Origin: Pseudolactococcus sp041800635
GTDB lineage: Bacteria > Bacillota > Bacilli > Lactobacillales > Streptococcaceae
NCBI GenBank assembly: GCA_047833645.1
Contig: CP181259.1
Location: 186,001 to 250,000 of the forward strand
Length of the DNA: 64,000 nt
Direction: 5' to 3'
Shown piece after piece: positions 25,343 to 34,330 of this stretch. Each line of letters opens with the position of its first letter. Within the stretch, counting starts at the first letter, position 1. The notes under the pieces are model-generated. The model did no database searches. It was given only the letters and a program-made list of their open reading frames with translations, and was not told the DNA's origin. Made by a program: the position numbers and the translations under genes.

Positions 25343-26833
25343 TTATCGTTTAGATATTGATCTGATTGATAAGAAAGGTCTTAAACGTGAACGGTTATTA
25401 ATCACATACAAATAGTTAGCTAAAATTGCAAAAAGGACAGGCCCAATTAGTAAAAATATGCCAGCTACAAGACCGTCTGAAATAATGACTGAGTAAATCT
25501 CAAAAACAATGGCAATGAAAATCGTGGCAATCACTGATAAAGCTAAATAGTTAGCAAGAAAGTTATATTTGATGAGTTTCAGGTAATCTCCTGAAAATTT
25601 CGCTTTAAAAAACGGGTAGGCTGCTGCGACGATTAGATAAGGCAGGCTTCTGGACAAATTAGTCATCAGGGTCAGCTGATTATATAAAGTTGTCACAAGT
25701 GGTGTGCCAACTGAAATCAGTACGACAAAAATAGCGATAATCAAAGCCTGTAGGTTAACCGCTTTAGAATGGATGCCGTTTTGATTTCTTGCTAAAAACG
25801 AATCTGGGAAAATAGGCTCACCCGCATGGAGCAAGACTTTAAGAGGGGCATAACCGATGGTTGCGAGTAGGGAGAGGTAGGCGGTAAACATGGTCAGGGC
25901 GGTATAGCGGATATAAAGCTCATGAATTAGCGGGTTACTGCTGATTTGGGTCGACAAATGGGAAATCAAACCATACATCAGATTACCTAGATGCGTGGTT
26001 GACGTCCCGCGAATTGCCGTGAAATCTGTCCCTGTACTCCAAGATAAAATATCTAAAAAATAAAGAATTAAGACTGCGCCACCTCCTATTAATAGCGCTT
26101 TGGAAAATTTATGGCGTTGATTGCCAACTTTTTCTGCCAAGCTTGATACGGTATCAAGGCCACCAAAAGCTGTAATCGCGAATATCAAAAAAGGCATCTG
26201 TGCTAAAAATCCTGTCAATTTTGATGATTGAAAAAACGTTTGAGATGTTGCTGCCGTTTTGAGATTTGGTACTATCATATCAGGGTATTGCAGTGATAAA
26301 AAAAGATTAGTCCCCACTGTTAAAGCAACAAGCCCAATCATCAAAATAGCTGAAAAATACATGAGTTTAGCGATATTTAAAAAGCCACGATTAATGATTG
26401 CGGTTAAAATCAAAATACCCAAAATTGACAGGAAAGTCAGCACGATTTTAGCGGGTATATTGAAAAGTGTCGTCATCTGAGAAATATCTTGCCCAAAAAC
26501 GAGTAAACCAAAAGGGATCCAAAGTTTCAAAAAAAGGGAAGTCATCCAAACAAAATAACTCGCATACCAAATAAAGGTCGTGATGAAAGCAATTCTCGGT
26601 GATAAATTATCAGCTAACCAAGCATATAAAGCGCCTTTAGATTTGGGATAGGCGCTGGTCAATTCTGAGTTGATGATAGCGAATGGCAGAAAATAGAGGA
26701 CGGCTACGACGGCTAGCCAAATCAAGGATTTAAGGCCAATGGTGAAGAAAGCCATTGTTGAGCTGGAAAATGAGAATACGGTTGTGGCAATCACAAGAAC
26801 GATTCTTTTGGAAGTATAGGTTTCTTTGTGCAT
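25343..26833 (-). CDS. APC-family amino acid permease within the siroheme operon
   Basis: 496 residues with about 12 membrane segments and the APC start (SKRIVLVIATTVFSFSSSTMAFFTIG). It is close to glutamate/GABA-type antiporters by overall pattern. AGAGAGG lies upstream, and the start is needed because the first helix begins at about residue 10. Its first 43 nt overlap the end of cobA. Placement between cobA and sirB suggests its substrate serves the pathway. 5-Aminolevulinate, which resembles GABA, is a candidate since hemA/hemL are missing; a cysteine, sulfur or plain amino-acid role is also possible. Confidence 0.75.
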   Translation of the reverse strand: MHKETYTSKRIVLVIATTVFSFSSSTMAFFTIGLKSLIWLAVVAVLYFLPFAIINSELTSAYPKSKGALYAWLADNLSPRIAFITTFIWYASYFVWMTSLFLKLWIPFGLLVFGQDISQMTTLFNIPAKIVLTFLSILGILILTAIINRGFLNIAKLMYFSAILMIGLVALTVGTNLFLSLQYPDMIVPNLKTAATSQTFFQSSKLTGFLAQMPFLIFAITAFGGLDTVSSLAEKVGNQRHKFSKALLIGGGAVLILYFLDILSWSTGTDFTAIRGTSTTHLGNLMYGLISHLSTQISSNPLIHELYIRYTALTMFTAYLSLLATIGYAPLKVLLHAGEPIFPDSFLARNQNGIHSKAVNLQALIIAIFVVLISVGTPLVTTLYNQLTLMTNLSRSLPYLIVAAAYPFFKAKFSGDYLKLIKYNFLANYLALSVIATIFIAIVFEIYSVIISDGLVAGIFLLIGPVLFAILANYLYVINNRSRLRPFLSIRSISKR

Positions 26834-27819
26834 ATGGCTAGCCTCTCTTTTAACTTCTCTAACTCTTTTGGTTGGGTGCCTTCTTGAAAAATAATCTGGT
26901 CAAATGGCTCTGATAATTTGATGGTATCTAAGGTATCAAATCTTTCTTGGCGTTTGTCTCCTATGATAGTCACCCAGACATCTGCTCCTTGTGATGTGAA
27001 AGCTGAAATATCAGTCATTTCAGGCGCTGTCGTCCTGACTAATAAAATTCGCTGTCCAAATCTAGGTAAGTCTTGAAACCAAGAAATGTCGGGCGCTAGC
27101 TTGACAGCCTGACCGATGATAATCAACGCTGGATTTTTCGGTGGTTGCTTTACTAAATCATCTGTTATAGTCTTTAAGGTTGTGAGCAGCGTTCGTTGCT
27201 TCGCCTGAGTGCCATTTTCAACGATTGCTAGAGCCATTTCAGGCGAAACACCTTGATTTTTCATGACTTCTATCACATCAGGTAAGGCACCTACTCCCAT
27301 ATATAAGACAAGTGTTGTTGATTTCAAGGTTTTAATCAGATCCAATTCAGAAAAATCATCTAATATCTCACGGGGAGTCATAATCAGGACACGCTCTGCA
27401 ACCTGCCGTTGCGTAATCGGAATGGCAGCATAGATACTGACACTACTAGCTGCTGTGATACCGGGTACAACTTCATAAGCAACGCCCTCAGATTGTAAGT
27501 GTGTCATTTCTTCTCCGACACGACCAAAAATCGCAGGGTCGCCACCTTTTAAACGGACAACCGATTGACCAGACTTTGCCAATTCAACTAATAAGTTTCC
27601 AATATCAGTCTGACTTTTAATATGCAGATCAGGTGACTTACCCACATAGACTAATTTTGCTTGAGGGGGGGTCAAATAAAGTAGAATTGGATTGACCAAG
27701 CGATCATAGACGATGACATCCGCATTTTGCAATAATCGCAAGCCTTTTATGGTTATAAGTTCTGGATCACCAGATCCTGCACCAACTAAATAAACTTTCC
27801 TATGATTTTTATTTGTCAT
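26791..27819 (-). CDS. cobA: uroporphyrinogen-III C-methyltransferase with HemD-like tail
   Basis: 342 residues. SUMT domain about 6-248: VYLVGAGSGDPELITIKGLRLL, VRLKGGDPAIFGRVGEE, VPGITAASSVSIYAAIPITQR and a late MGVGAL region; it adds two methyls from SAM to give precorrin-2. Residues 255-342 (FGQRILLVRTTAPEMTDISAF...) resemble the first lobe of HemD, but the rest of HemD is missing. Fusions CobA-HemD occur in clostridia, so this looks like a truncated fusion. Overlaps the sulfite reductase gene by 11 nt. Confidence 0.9.
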   Translation of the reverse strand: MTNKNHRKVYLVGAGSGDPELITIKGLRLLQNADVIVYDRLVNPILLYLTPPQAKLVYVGKSPDLHIKSQTDIGNLLVELAKSGQSVVRLKGGDPAIFGRVGEEMTHLQSEGVAYEVVPGITAASSVSIYAAIPITQRQVAERVLIMTPREILDDFSELDLIKTLKSTTLVLYMGVGALPDVIEVMKNQGVSPEMALAIVENGTQAKQRTLLTTLKTITDDLVKQPPKNPALIIIGQAVKLAPDISWFQDLPRFGQRILLVRTTAPEMTDISAFTSQGADVWVTIIGDKRQERFDTLDTIKLSEPFDQIIFQEGTQPKELEKLKERLAICTKKPILPKESFL

Positions 27820-29425
27820 AAGCTATCAAACTATCTATCAATGTTTCTTGGAAGGGTACTAAACCAATTCTGTTAAAAAAGTCAAAAAATGTTTCATTTT
27901 CTAACTTATCCTTCACGTAAAGGTACACCAAATCCTTGATAACTGGTAATAAAATAGCTTTAGGTACTTTTCCTTTGAGTGTTTCGTTAAAGTGACCATC
28001 ATTTAGTAAAGTCCCCCCAATAGCAATGGAAAAGGCTTCGATTGGCTGACGTTTTTTATCACGCGCTGCGACCCCTTGGATCCCAATATCAGCGATATTT
28101 CTATGAGCACAAGCATTCATGCATCCCGTCAAAATAATTCGAATAGGCTGCGCCAATTGAAACGCTTCATCTAAATAATTTAGAAGTTCACGTGAAATAT
28201 CTTTTGTGTTGGTATAAGCTAGATTACAATATTCATTCCCCGTACAAGTCATGCCAAAATCTTGAAAACGTGATGTTTCAATCGGAAATTTATCAAAAAT
28301 TGGATGTGAGATGACCTCTGCTAAATCTGTATTTTTGATAAACGGTATCAATAGATTTTGTGAGTGGTCAAAACGGATTTCGTCCCGACCATATTGCGCA
28401 GCTATTGTCGCAAAGATTGCCAAATCTTCAGCCAAAATACGACCTGTTGGCACACTAACACCGATGTAAGAATAACCTCGCTGCCGCTGAGGATGAATAC
28501 CTAGTACTAAGCCATTTGACCAAGATTTGGTTAAATTTTTTCCTGATGTTGCAAGAGGTCCTGTGATTTTGAGTAATTCATCCGTGAATTTATCAGTGCC
28601 CCAATCTTCTATCAAGAATTTCAGTCGGGCATTGCTTCGACTACGTCTATAACCATTGTCGCGATAAATTTTGACAACTGCTTCAGCTACTTTGACCACT
28701 TGAGTTGGTTTAATAAATACGTCCAAATATTTTCCTAGGTGGGGTTTAGCGCCTAAACCACCCCCAACTTTGACAGCGAAACCTTTATAGATCCGACCAT
28801 TTATTTCTTTTATTGCAGGTAAGAAGGCAAGATCATTGATTTCAGCATTTGCAGAGTTAGCTGAGGAAGTCGAGATAGATATCTTGAATTTCCGTGGCAA
28901 ATTAGAGTAATCAGTGTTACCTTGAAAAAAATTGTGAACCTTTAACAAAGTTGGCGTTGCATCAAAAAGTTCAAACTTATCAATACCTGCTAATGGATTT
29001 CCGATAACATTTCTGTTAATATCTCCTTCAGCACCACGTGTTGTTAGACCAACAGCCTCAATTTCAGAAAAAGTATCCAATAGTTCCGCAAATTTAATGT
29101 TGTGGTATTGGACTGACTGCCTAGTTGTGATATCTAAGAAGCCACCACCACGTTTTATTCCAAGTCTTGCAAGCATTTGAGCTTGAGCAACACTAATGAT
29201 ACCGGCAGGAACTTTAACACGGAGCATAAACATTCCGTCAGTCTGTGGTTTTTGTACTGTTAAACCAGCATATTTGAAATACATATAATAATCTTTGGAA
29301 ATCTCTTCCCAAGGCTTATTAATGATGTTAGGAAAATCATCGAAAATTGTCAAACCGTCTTTGGACAGTTTGGCAATTTCATTTTTATTGAGTTTTTCAT
29401 TAGCCCATGTCGTATAATAAGTCAT
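27809..29425 (-). CDS. siroheme sulfite reductase (ferredoxin-type, CysI/NirA-like)
   Basis: 538 residues from ATG 29425, chosen for AAAGGA 8 nt upstream; a GTG 21 nt earlier is less likely. Two NiR/SiR repeats. The siroheme-4Fe4S ligands are C394 and C400 (TCTGNEYCNLA) and C435 and C439 (TGCMNACAHRNIADIG). It makes the six-electron reduction of sulfite to sulfide. No CysJ flavoprotein gene is nearby, so ferredoxin is the likely donor. Nitrite reductase is the alternative reading, but the neighbours (CysDN, Apr, siroheme genes) support sulfite. Confidence 0.88.
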   Translation of the reverse strand: MTYYTTWANEKLNKNEIAKLSKDGLTIFDDFPNIINKPWEEISKDYYMYFKYAGLTVQKPQTDGMFMLRVKVPAGIISVAQAQMLARLGIKRGGGFLDITTRQSVQYHNIKFAELLDTFSEIEAVGLTTRGAEGDINRNVIGNPLAGIDKFELFDATPTLLKVHNFFQGNTDYSNLPRKFKISISTSSANSANAEINDLAFLPAIKEINGRIYKGFAVKVGGGLGAKPHLGKYLDVFIKPTQVVKVAEAVVKIYRDNGYRRSRSNARLKFLIEDWGTDKFTDELLKITGPLATSGKNLTKSWSNGLVLGIHPQRQRGYSYIGVSVPTGRILAEDLAIFATIAAQYGRDEIRFDHSQNLLIPFIKNTDLAEVISHPIFDKFPIETSRFQDFGMTCTGNEYCNLAYTNTKDISRELLNYLDEAFQLAQPIRIILTGCMNACAHRNIADIGIQGVAARDKKRQPIEAFSIAIGGTLLNDGHFNETLKGKVPKAILLPVIKDLVYLYVKDKLENETFFDFFNRIGLVPFQETLIDSLIAYDK

Positions 29426-29455
29426 ATCAATCGTCCTTTTGTACACATTCCTATT

Positions 29456-31162
29456 TTAAATCATGTAGTAGTTATTAGAGAATAATAAGTGATGATAGGT
29501 ATCAAATTTCAACCATTTATTAAAGAATTTAGCTTTATTTTTTCCGTCCAGATATTGGAAGTCATTGACAAATTGTCCAAACGATGCCTGTGAGTCAACA
29601 GCTATCGCAAAACCATCACCATTAATCAAAGTAGCCGCTGACAATGTGTAATCATCTAATGTGACAAAATCAGCAAAAATACCTGCCCTTATCGTAACAA
29701 TCAAACGTTCTGAGAGGAGTACAATATCCAAATCAGCCGGATAGTGGTAAGATTGACCATCAAGAGGTGCTTCATCTCCCAGATAATAAAGAGTTTGTGT
29801 ATTTTCCGTCTTGATATTCCCCCCTTGTGAAATACTATATTCGTCAAAAGCGCGGAGATTGAGTACTTTTTTATCATTTGTGACGTTGGTTCCTGTTAGC
29901 GATTCTGCTGAAACTTCACGGCTTTCGGCAATGGTACCACCACCTGAAACGTCATAGCCATCAATCACGACAAAACGACCTGTGACATCAAAATCAGCAA
30001 AGGCATCAAATGCAATGGTTTGCTCTAGTTTGAAAACAACTTCTGCCACATCATTGAGATTAACGCTATCAGTATTTTCAAACTGCTCCAAGCTAGATGC
30101 ATCTAGGACTTTTTCAATTTTTGAGACTTCAGCATAAATTTCTTGAGTAGCTAATTTTATTTTATAACGTTTATTCTTAATTAGCGGGGTTTTTCCCATC
30201 CAAAACACATTTGCCAAAAATGCGTTTGATATCAAAGGTTTATCGTTAGCTAAAGTAATGATTTCACCACGATTATTGAAAAATTCATCTGAAACAGTCA
30301 CTCCGATAGATTGTCCCGGAAATGCCTGTGAGATGTTATCTCGTTCTTGCCAGTAGGCAAAATTTTCAACGGTTGTCTTGCGCCCTTCGGGCCAGATGGC
30401 AATCTCAGCATTAGCATTTAGGGTACCCGATTCAATTCGACCCGCAATAATCCGACGATTATCAAACTTGTAGACATCCTGAATTGGGAATCGTAAAGCT
30501 TTAGACGCTAAACCGACCTCTTTTTCAATATTGTCCAAGATATCAATCAGTGTCCGTCCTTGATACCAAGGCATAACGCCCGTCTGCTCCAAAATATTCT
30601 CGCCATAAAAAGCAGAAATTGGGATATAATCTAGTGGAATCAAGCCAAGCGAATCCAAAAAGCTTGTCAAATTAGCCTTAACTGTTTCAAAACGTTCTTC
30701 AGAATAATCTGTTAAGTCCATTTTATTAAAAATCGCATAAACTTTTTTAATGCCTAGTAATTTCAACATATAGGCATGGCGCTTTGTCTGTTCCTCAACA
30801 CCACGATTGGCATCTATAATTAAGAAGGCAGCTTCAGCATTGGCCGCACCAGAAATCATATTTTTCAGAAATTCAACATGACCGGGCGCATCAATAATGA
30901 CATATTCCCGATTAGCTGTGTGAAACTGAATCTGTGTCGTATCAATCGTAATCCCTTGTTGTTGCTCCTCTTCAAAAGCATCTAATAGATACGCGTATTC
31001 GAATGGTTTCCCTGTTTCTTTAGCAATATTTCTAACTTTATCAATCGTTCCTTGTGGCAAGGAGTGCGTATCATGTAGTAATCGGCCGATAATCGTTGAT
31101 TTGCCATGATCAACATGACCGACAACGACTAATTTTAGGGCATCTTTTTGCTTTGTTGCCAT
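29456..31162 (-). CDS. cysN: sulfate adenylyltransferase large subunit CysN with extra C-terminal domain
   Basis: 568 residues, about 90 longer than usual CysN. ATG 31162 is preferred (GAAGG upstream); a GTG 3 nt earlier is possible. GTPase domain with GHVDHGKST, DAPGH and NKMD motifs (about 13-220), two EF-Tu-like beta domains to about 415, then about 150 residues (from about VLNLRAFDEYSIS on) that have no P-loop, so it is not the APS kinase of CysNC fusions. It drives ATP sulfurylase (sulfate + ATP to APS) by GTP hydrolysis. Overlaps the cysD stop by one base. Confidence 0.92.
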   Translation of the reverse strand: MATKQKDALKLVVVGHVDHGKSTIIGRLLHDTHSLPQGTIDKVRNIAKETGKPFEYAYLLDAFEEEQQQGITIDTTQIQFHTANREYVIIDAPGHVEFLKNMISGAANAEAAFLIIDANRGVEEQTKRHAYMLKLLGIKKVYAIFNKMDLTDYSEERFETVKANLTSFLDSLGLIPLDYIPISAFYGENILEQTGVMPWYQGRTLIDILDNIEKEVGLASKALRFPIQDVYKFDNRRIIAGRIESGTLNANAEIAIWPEGRKTTVENFAYWQERDNISQAFPGQSIGVTVSDEFFNNRGEIITLANDKPLISNAFLANVFWMGKTPLIKNKRYKIKLATQEIYAEVSKIEKVLDASSLEQFENTDSVNLNDVAEVVFKLEQTIAFDAFADFDVTGRFVVIDGYDVSGGGTIAESREVSAESLTGTNVTNDKKVLNLRAFDEYSISQGGNIKTENTQTLYYLGDEAPLDGQSYHYPADLDIVLLSERLIVTIRAGIFADFVTLDDYTLSAATLINGDGFAIAVDSQASFGQFVNDFQYLDGKNKAKFFNKWLKFDTYHHLLFSNNYYMI

Positions 31163-31962
31163 CACATATACCCTTCTTTTCTTAATTTTTGCATGGCGTA
31201 AGTATCCGCCTGATCCTGTGCTCGTCCTGCACGTTCCCCTATTGTCGTATTACGCAACTCTTGGATAATTTCTTTCAAATTACTGGCATCAGAATCAATG
31301 GGGTTAGTACATGGTGCGCATCCTAACGATCGATATCGCTTGCCATTTTTAGCGAAATAGAGGTCGATAATCGGAATATTTTCTCGTTCGATATATTCCC
31401 AAATATCAAGTTCCGTCCATTGGAGCAAGGGATGAACACGAATATGATTACCTTTTGGAAAGTCTGTCTTATACTGATTCCAGAGTTCTGGTGCTTGATT
31501 TGTATAATCCCATTTGACATCTTTATCACGTTCTGAAAAAACACGTTCTTTAGAGCGTGAGCCTTCCTCATCACGACGAACACCGACAATTAAACCATCA
31601 AAGCCATATAATTTAGTCACTTGATTGAGTCCTTCTGTTTTTAATGCACCACAACAGAGCAAACGTCCCATATTTGGATTCATCTCCGCATCAATTGCCG
31701 CCTGATTGGTATGGACAATCAAGTCCAATCCCAATTCCTTTGCCACTCTATCTCGATAGGTAATCATTTCAGGAATTTTATAAGTTGTATCAACATGAAT
31801 AAAAGGAAATGGTGTATGACCGAAAAAGGCTTTTTTTGCCAACCATAGTAAGACTGTTGAGTCTTTTCCAATTGACCAGAGCATACCTAGTTTCCCTAAG
31901 TTTTTATAGGCTTCGCGTAAAATATAAATACTTTCAGCCTCTAATTTATCTAAATGGTTCAT
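31162..31962 (-). CDS. cysD: sulfate adenylyltransferase small subunit
   Basis: 266 residues. PP-loop ATP pyrophosphatase domain with SIGKDSTVLL (about 31-40), then the CysD-specific LLCCGALKTEGL, VGVRRDEEGSRSKER and LGCAPCTNPI stretches. It transfers AMP to sulfate; CysN supplies energy. The ribosome-binding site is weak (the nearest AGGTAGGG is about 20 nt before ATG), so expression may depend on read-through from aprB. Confidence 0.95.
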   Translation of the reverse strand: MNHLDKLEAESIYILREAYKNLGKLGMLWSIGKDSTVLLWLAKKAFFGHTPFPFIHVDTTYKIPEMITYRDRVAKELGLDLIVHTNQAAIDAEMNPNMGRLLCCGALKTEGLNQVTKLYGFDGLIVGVRRDEEGSRSKERVFSERDKDVKWDYTNQAPELWNQYKTDFPKGNHIRVHPLLQWTELDIWEYIERENIPIIDLYFAKNGKRYRSLGCAPCTNPIDSDASNLKEIIQELRNTTIGERAGRAQDQADTYAMQKLRKEGYM

Positions 31963-32087
31963 CGTTATGATGCTGAGATGCCCTACCTTGATTTTTGAAA
32001 TTTAGAAGCTTTCACCAATGATTTTTTTCATGTGGGAAAATCTTTTCGCTTCCTAGTGTCAAGGTATCGAATCTCAACGCTCCTTTC

Positions 32088-32411
32088 TCAGTATTTATTG
32101 GCATCTTTGGTATTGATTTCGATATGGGTGACTTCACCATTGTCATGCGTCATGAGCCAATCCAAAACATCACGTTTCGTTTCAACCCGCAAAGTTGTTC
32201 CGTTGCCACCGATATCTGCCCCTAAATAAAACTCAATCGCGCCAACTGGGCAAGCTTTAATACACGCCGTACAGCCCCAACAATCCTTTGGAAACTTGAT
32301 ATCAACCTTATGGTCGCGCAACTCCGATGTCCGTTTAATCAGCGATCCCGGACATCCAATAACACAACGGTCACAGCCGATACATTTTTTTTGATCAATT
32401 TTGATGCTCAT
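32088..32411 (-). CDS. aprB: APS reductase beta subunit, ferredoxin type
   Basis: 107 residues with two 4Fe-4S motifs: C10-C13-C16-C20P and C44-C47-C50-C54P. AGGGG upstream; overlaps aprA by 17 nt. It passes electrons to the FAD of AprA for reduction of APS to sulfite and AMP. The long C-terminal tail with which dissimilatory AprB embraces AprA is largely missing, consistent with a small assimilatory-type partner. Confidence 0.9.
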   Translation of the reverse strand: MSIKIDQKKCIGCDRCVIGCPGSLIKRTSELRDHKVDIKFPKDCWGCTACIKACPVGAIEFYLGADIGGNGTTLRVETKRDVLDWLMTHDNGEVTHIEINTKDANKY

Positions 32412-34080
32412 ATTCGTCCCCTGTCTTCACTAATTCACGCGTGAATACTGAAATTGCACCATTTTCATAGATAGAATTAACATATTTCTCAAAATCGACT
32501 GATTTTTCAGGATAATCCAGATTTTCAGCAAAGGCGTGCCAACGTGTTTCCTTACGAGCATTAAGATGTGCAATGACGCTCAAACACACGACCAATCGTT
32601 CTTTTAATTCGTAGATATGAACAATATCATTCATATCTTTTGCAGCTAGCTTAGGAACTAAGCCTTGGAGCTGCTTAATTTTCTGCTGTGCTAAAATCAA
32701 TTGCTTGGTATTGTATTCATAATTGGTGGAAATGCCACCAGCATATTCATCCATGACTTTTTGCATGGCCTCTTCCAAGTTATCAATGGTATAGAGATAG
32801 TCAGGATTAACAAGAAATTGCACAATTTCTTCTGTTTTTAGATTAATCATGTCTGTAAAGTCTACGTTTACCTTTTCTTTCAGAGTTGTCAGATAGCTTA
32901 CAGCATTTTCCGCAGCAATCTCACCTTCAGCTAGAGCTCCTGTCACATATTTTTGTGGTGCACCACCTGCTACGTCACCAGCTGCATAAAGACCACGAAT
33001 AGTTGTCGCGCGCTTATTATCGATCCAGTAGCCACTGGCTGTATGTCCGCCCACGATATAAGGCTCAGTTCCCTCAATCTCGACATCTTGTTCAGATGGA
33101 CCATAACCAGACTCAATCCACTTCAAAGTCTGACTTGGCGCCATATTCAGATAAGCTTTGAGTAAATCTTGATCTGCCTCTTCTGAAATTCCTGTTGTTT
33201 TCAGATAGCAAGGCCCACGGCCTTCGATATTTTCTCGAACCGTACCATAAACCCGCTCAGATGTTGTTAGTCCATATTTATCCTCATAAACTTCACCAAG
33301 AGAATTGATTTGTTTAGCACCGACACCTTGCGCAATAGTACCAGTTGGTGCAATCGTGTCCTTACACCTAAGTGCAATAAAACGCATCTCAAAGGTCGTC
33401 ATTTCAGCACCAGATAAAATGCCCATCGCATAGCCAGCACCTGTATTAAAAGGGGGATACCACATTTTATGGCGACTTTGACCGGGGTTGTTAGGTTTGT
33501 AGAGACCAGCAGCCCCACCCGTTGCAACAATAACCGCTGGTGCTTCAAAAATATATTGCACTTCTTCATCAACGGCGATACCGAGCGCACCGTAAATCGT
33601 CCCATTTTCGACCAGAAAATCTGTCATATTAACTTGGTTATAAACGCTTATTTTTCGCGTCTTTCGAACCGCTTTTGCTAACAAAGGCTTGAAATTCTCA
33701 CCATTGATTTTAATATTTCGATTGCCCCTTGTAACATATTCACCATTTTCATCTTTAAGGATAACTAAACCAAGTTTTTCCATATCTTTAGTAACTTTGT
33801 TAAGGCGTTCAGACATACTCAAAAGGAGGTCTGAACGTGCAATGCCACCAACATCCTTTTGTGCATAATCAGCATAAAATTGCGGTGTTTTCCCTTTGAT
33901 AATGTAGGCATTCAGCGCATTTACGCCTGCAGCTAAACAACCACTACGTTCAACGTTAGCCTTTTCAGCAATGACAATGTTTAGCTCAGGGTTTTGTTTA
34001 AATGCAGTAAGTGCAGCAAAACAGCCTGCTGTACCTCCACCAATAATCAGTAAATCTGCTTTAATTTGTTTTCTTTCCAT
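32395..34080 (-). CDS. aprA: APS reductase alpha subunit, flavoprotein
   Basis: 561 residues, shorter than dissimilatory AprA (about 630-660). N-terminal FAD site DLLIIGGGTAGCFAAL (about 9-24), SGCLAAGVNALN, an arginine in the active-site stretch EMTTFEMRFIALRCKD, and late FAD motif GLYAAGDVAGG with GGHTASGYW. It belongs to the fumarate reductase/AprA fold, and the EMTTFE.RFI stretch is the AprA-type substrate site. In the absence of CysH/CysC here it should convert APS to sulfite. AAAGGA upstream of ATG. Confidence 0.9.
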   Translation of the reverse strand: MERKQIKADLLIIGGGTAGCFAALTAFKQNPELNIVIAEKANVERSGCLAAGVNALNAYIIKGKTPQFYADYAQKDVGGIARSDLLLSMSERLNKVTKDMEKLGLVILKDENGEYVTRGNRNIKINGENFKPLLAKAVRKTRKISVYNQVNMTDFLVENGTIYGALGIAVDEEVQYIFEAPAVIVATGGAAGLYKPNNPGQSRHKMWYPPFNTGAGYAMGILSGAEMTTFEMRFIALRCKDTIAPTGTIAQGVGAKQINSLGEVYEDKYGLTTSERVYGTVRENIEGRGPCYLKTTGISEEADQDLLKAYLNMAPSQTLKWIESGYGPSEQDVEIEGTEPYIVGGHTASGYWIDNKRATTIRGLYAAGDVAGGAPQKYVTGALAEGEIAAENAVSYLTTLKEKVNVDFTDMINLKTEEIVQFLVNPDYLYTIDNLEEAMQKVMDEYAGGISTNYEYNTKQLILAQQKIKQLQGLVPKLAAKDMNDIVHIYELKERLVVCLSVIAHLNARKETRWHAFAENLDYPEKSVDFEKYVNSIYENGAISVFTRELVKTGDEYEHQN

Positions 34081-34330
34081 GATTTCCTTTACTTATTTTA
34101 TTCATTTTTAGAAAAATAGGATAACTTTTAAGTTTAATTTTATCATAATGTATTTTTCGACGACTTTTTATTTTTTTATCATGGGATTACAAAAAAACTA
34201 TGTAAAATAATATTGACATTGTTTTACACAGTTTCGTGATATTTCAAACAAATACATATCAATTTTAATATTAAAATGTTGTTAAATAATATTTATCTAA
34301 ATCATTTATTTCCGATACTAACCAGTCAAA
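34081..34330 (-). promoter_or_regulatory. regulatory gap between cysA and aprA
   Basis: 250 bp, AT-rich, no gene. A dyad ACTATGTAAAA (34197-34207) / TTTTACACAGT (34222-34232) with 10 of 11 bases pairing and a 14-bp spacer may be an operator for the apr-cys-hem block. No clear terminator after cysA was seen. Confidence 0.45.

Noticed and set aside
27809..29425. nitrite reductase for nitrite assimilation
   Set aside because: The protein family alone allows it, but the flanking genes are all for sulfate reduction and siroheme.
34212..34240. plus-strand promoter TTGACA in the cysA-aprA gap
   Set aside because: No plus-strand gene follows, and the -10 candidate is poor; the bases are part of the spacer of a dyad.
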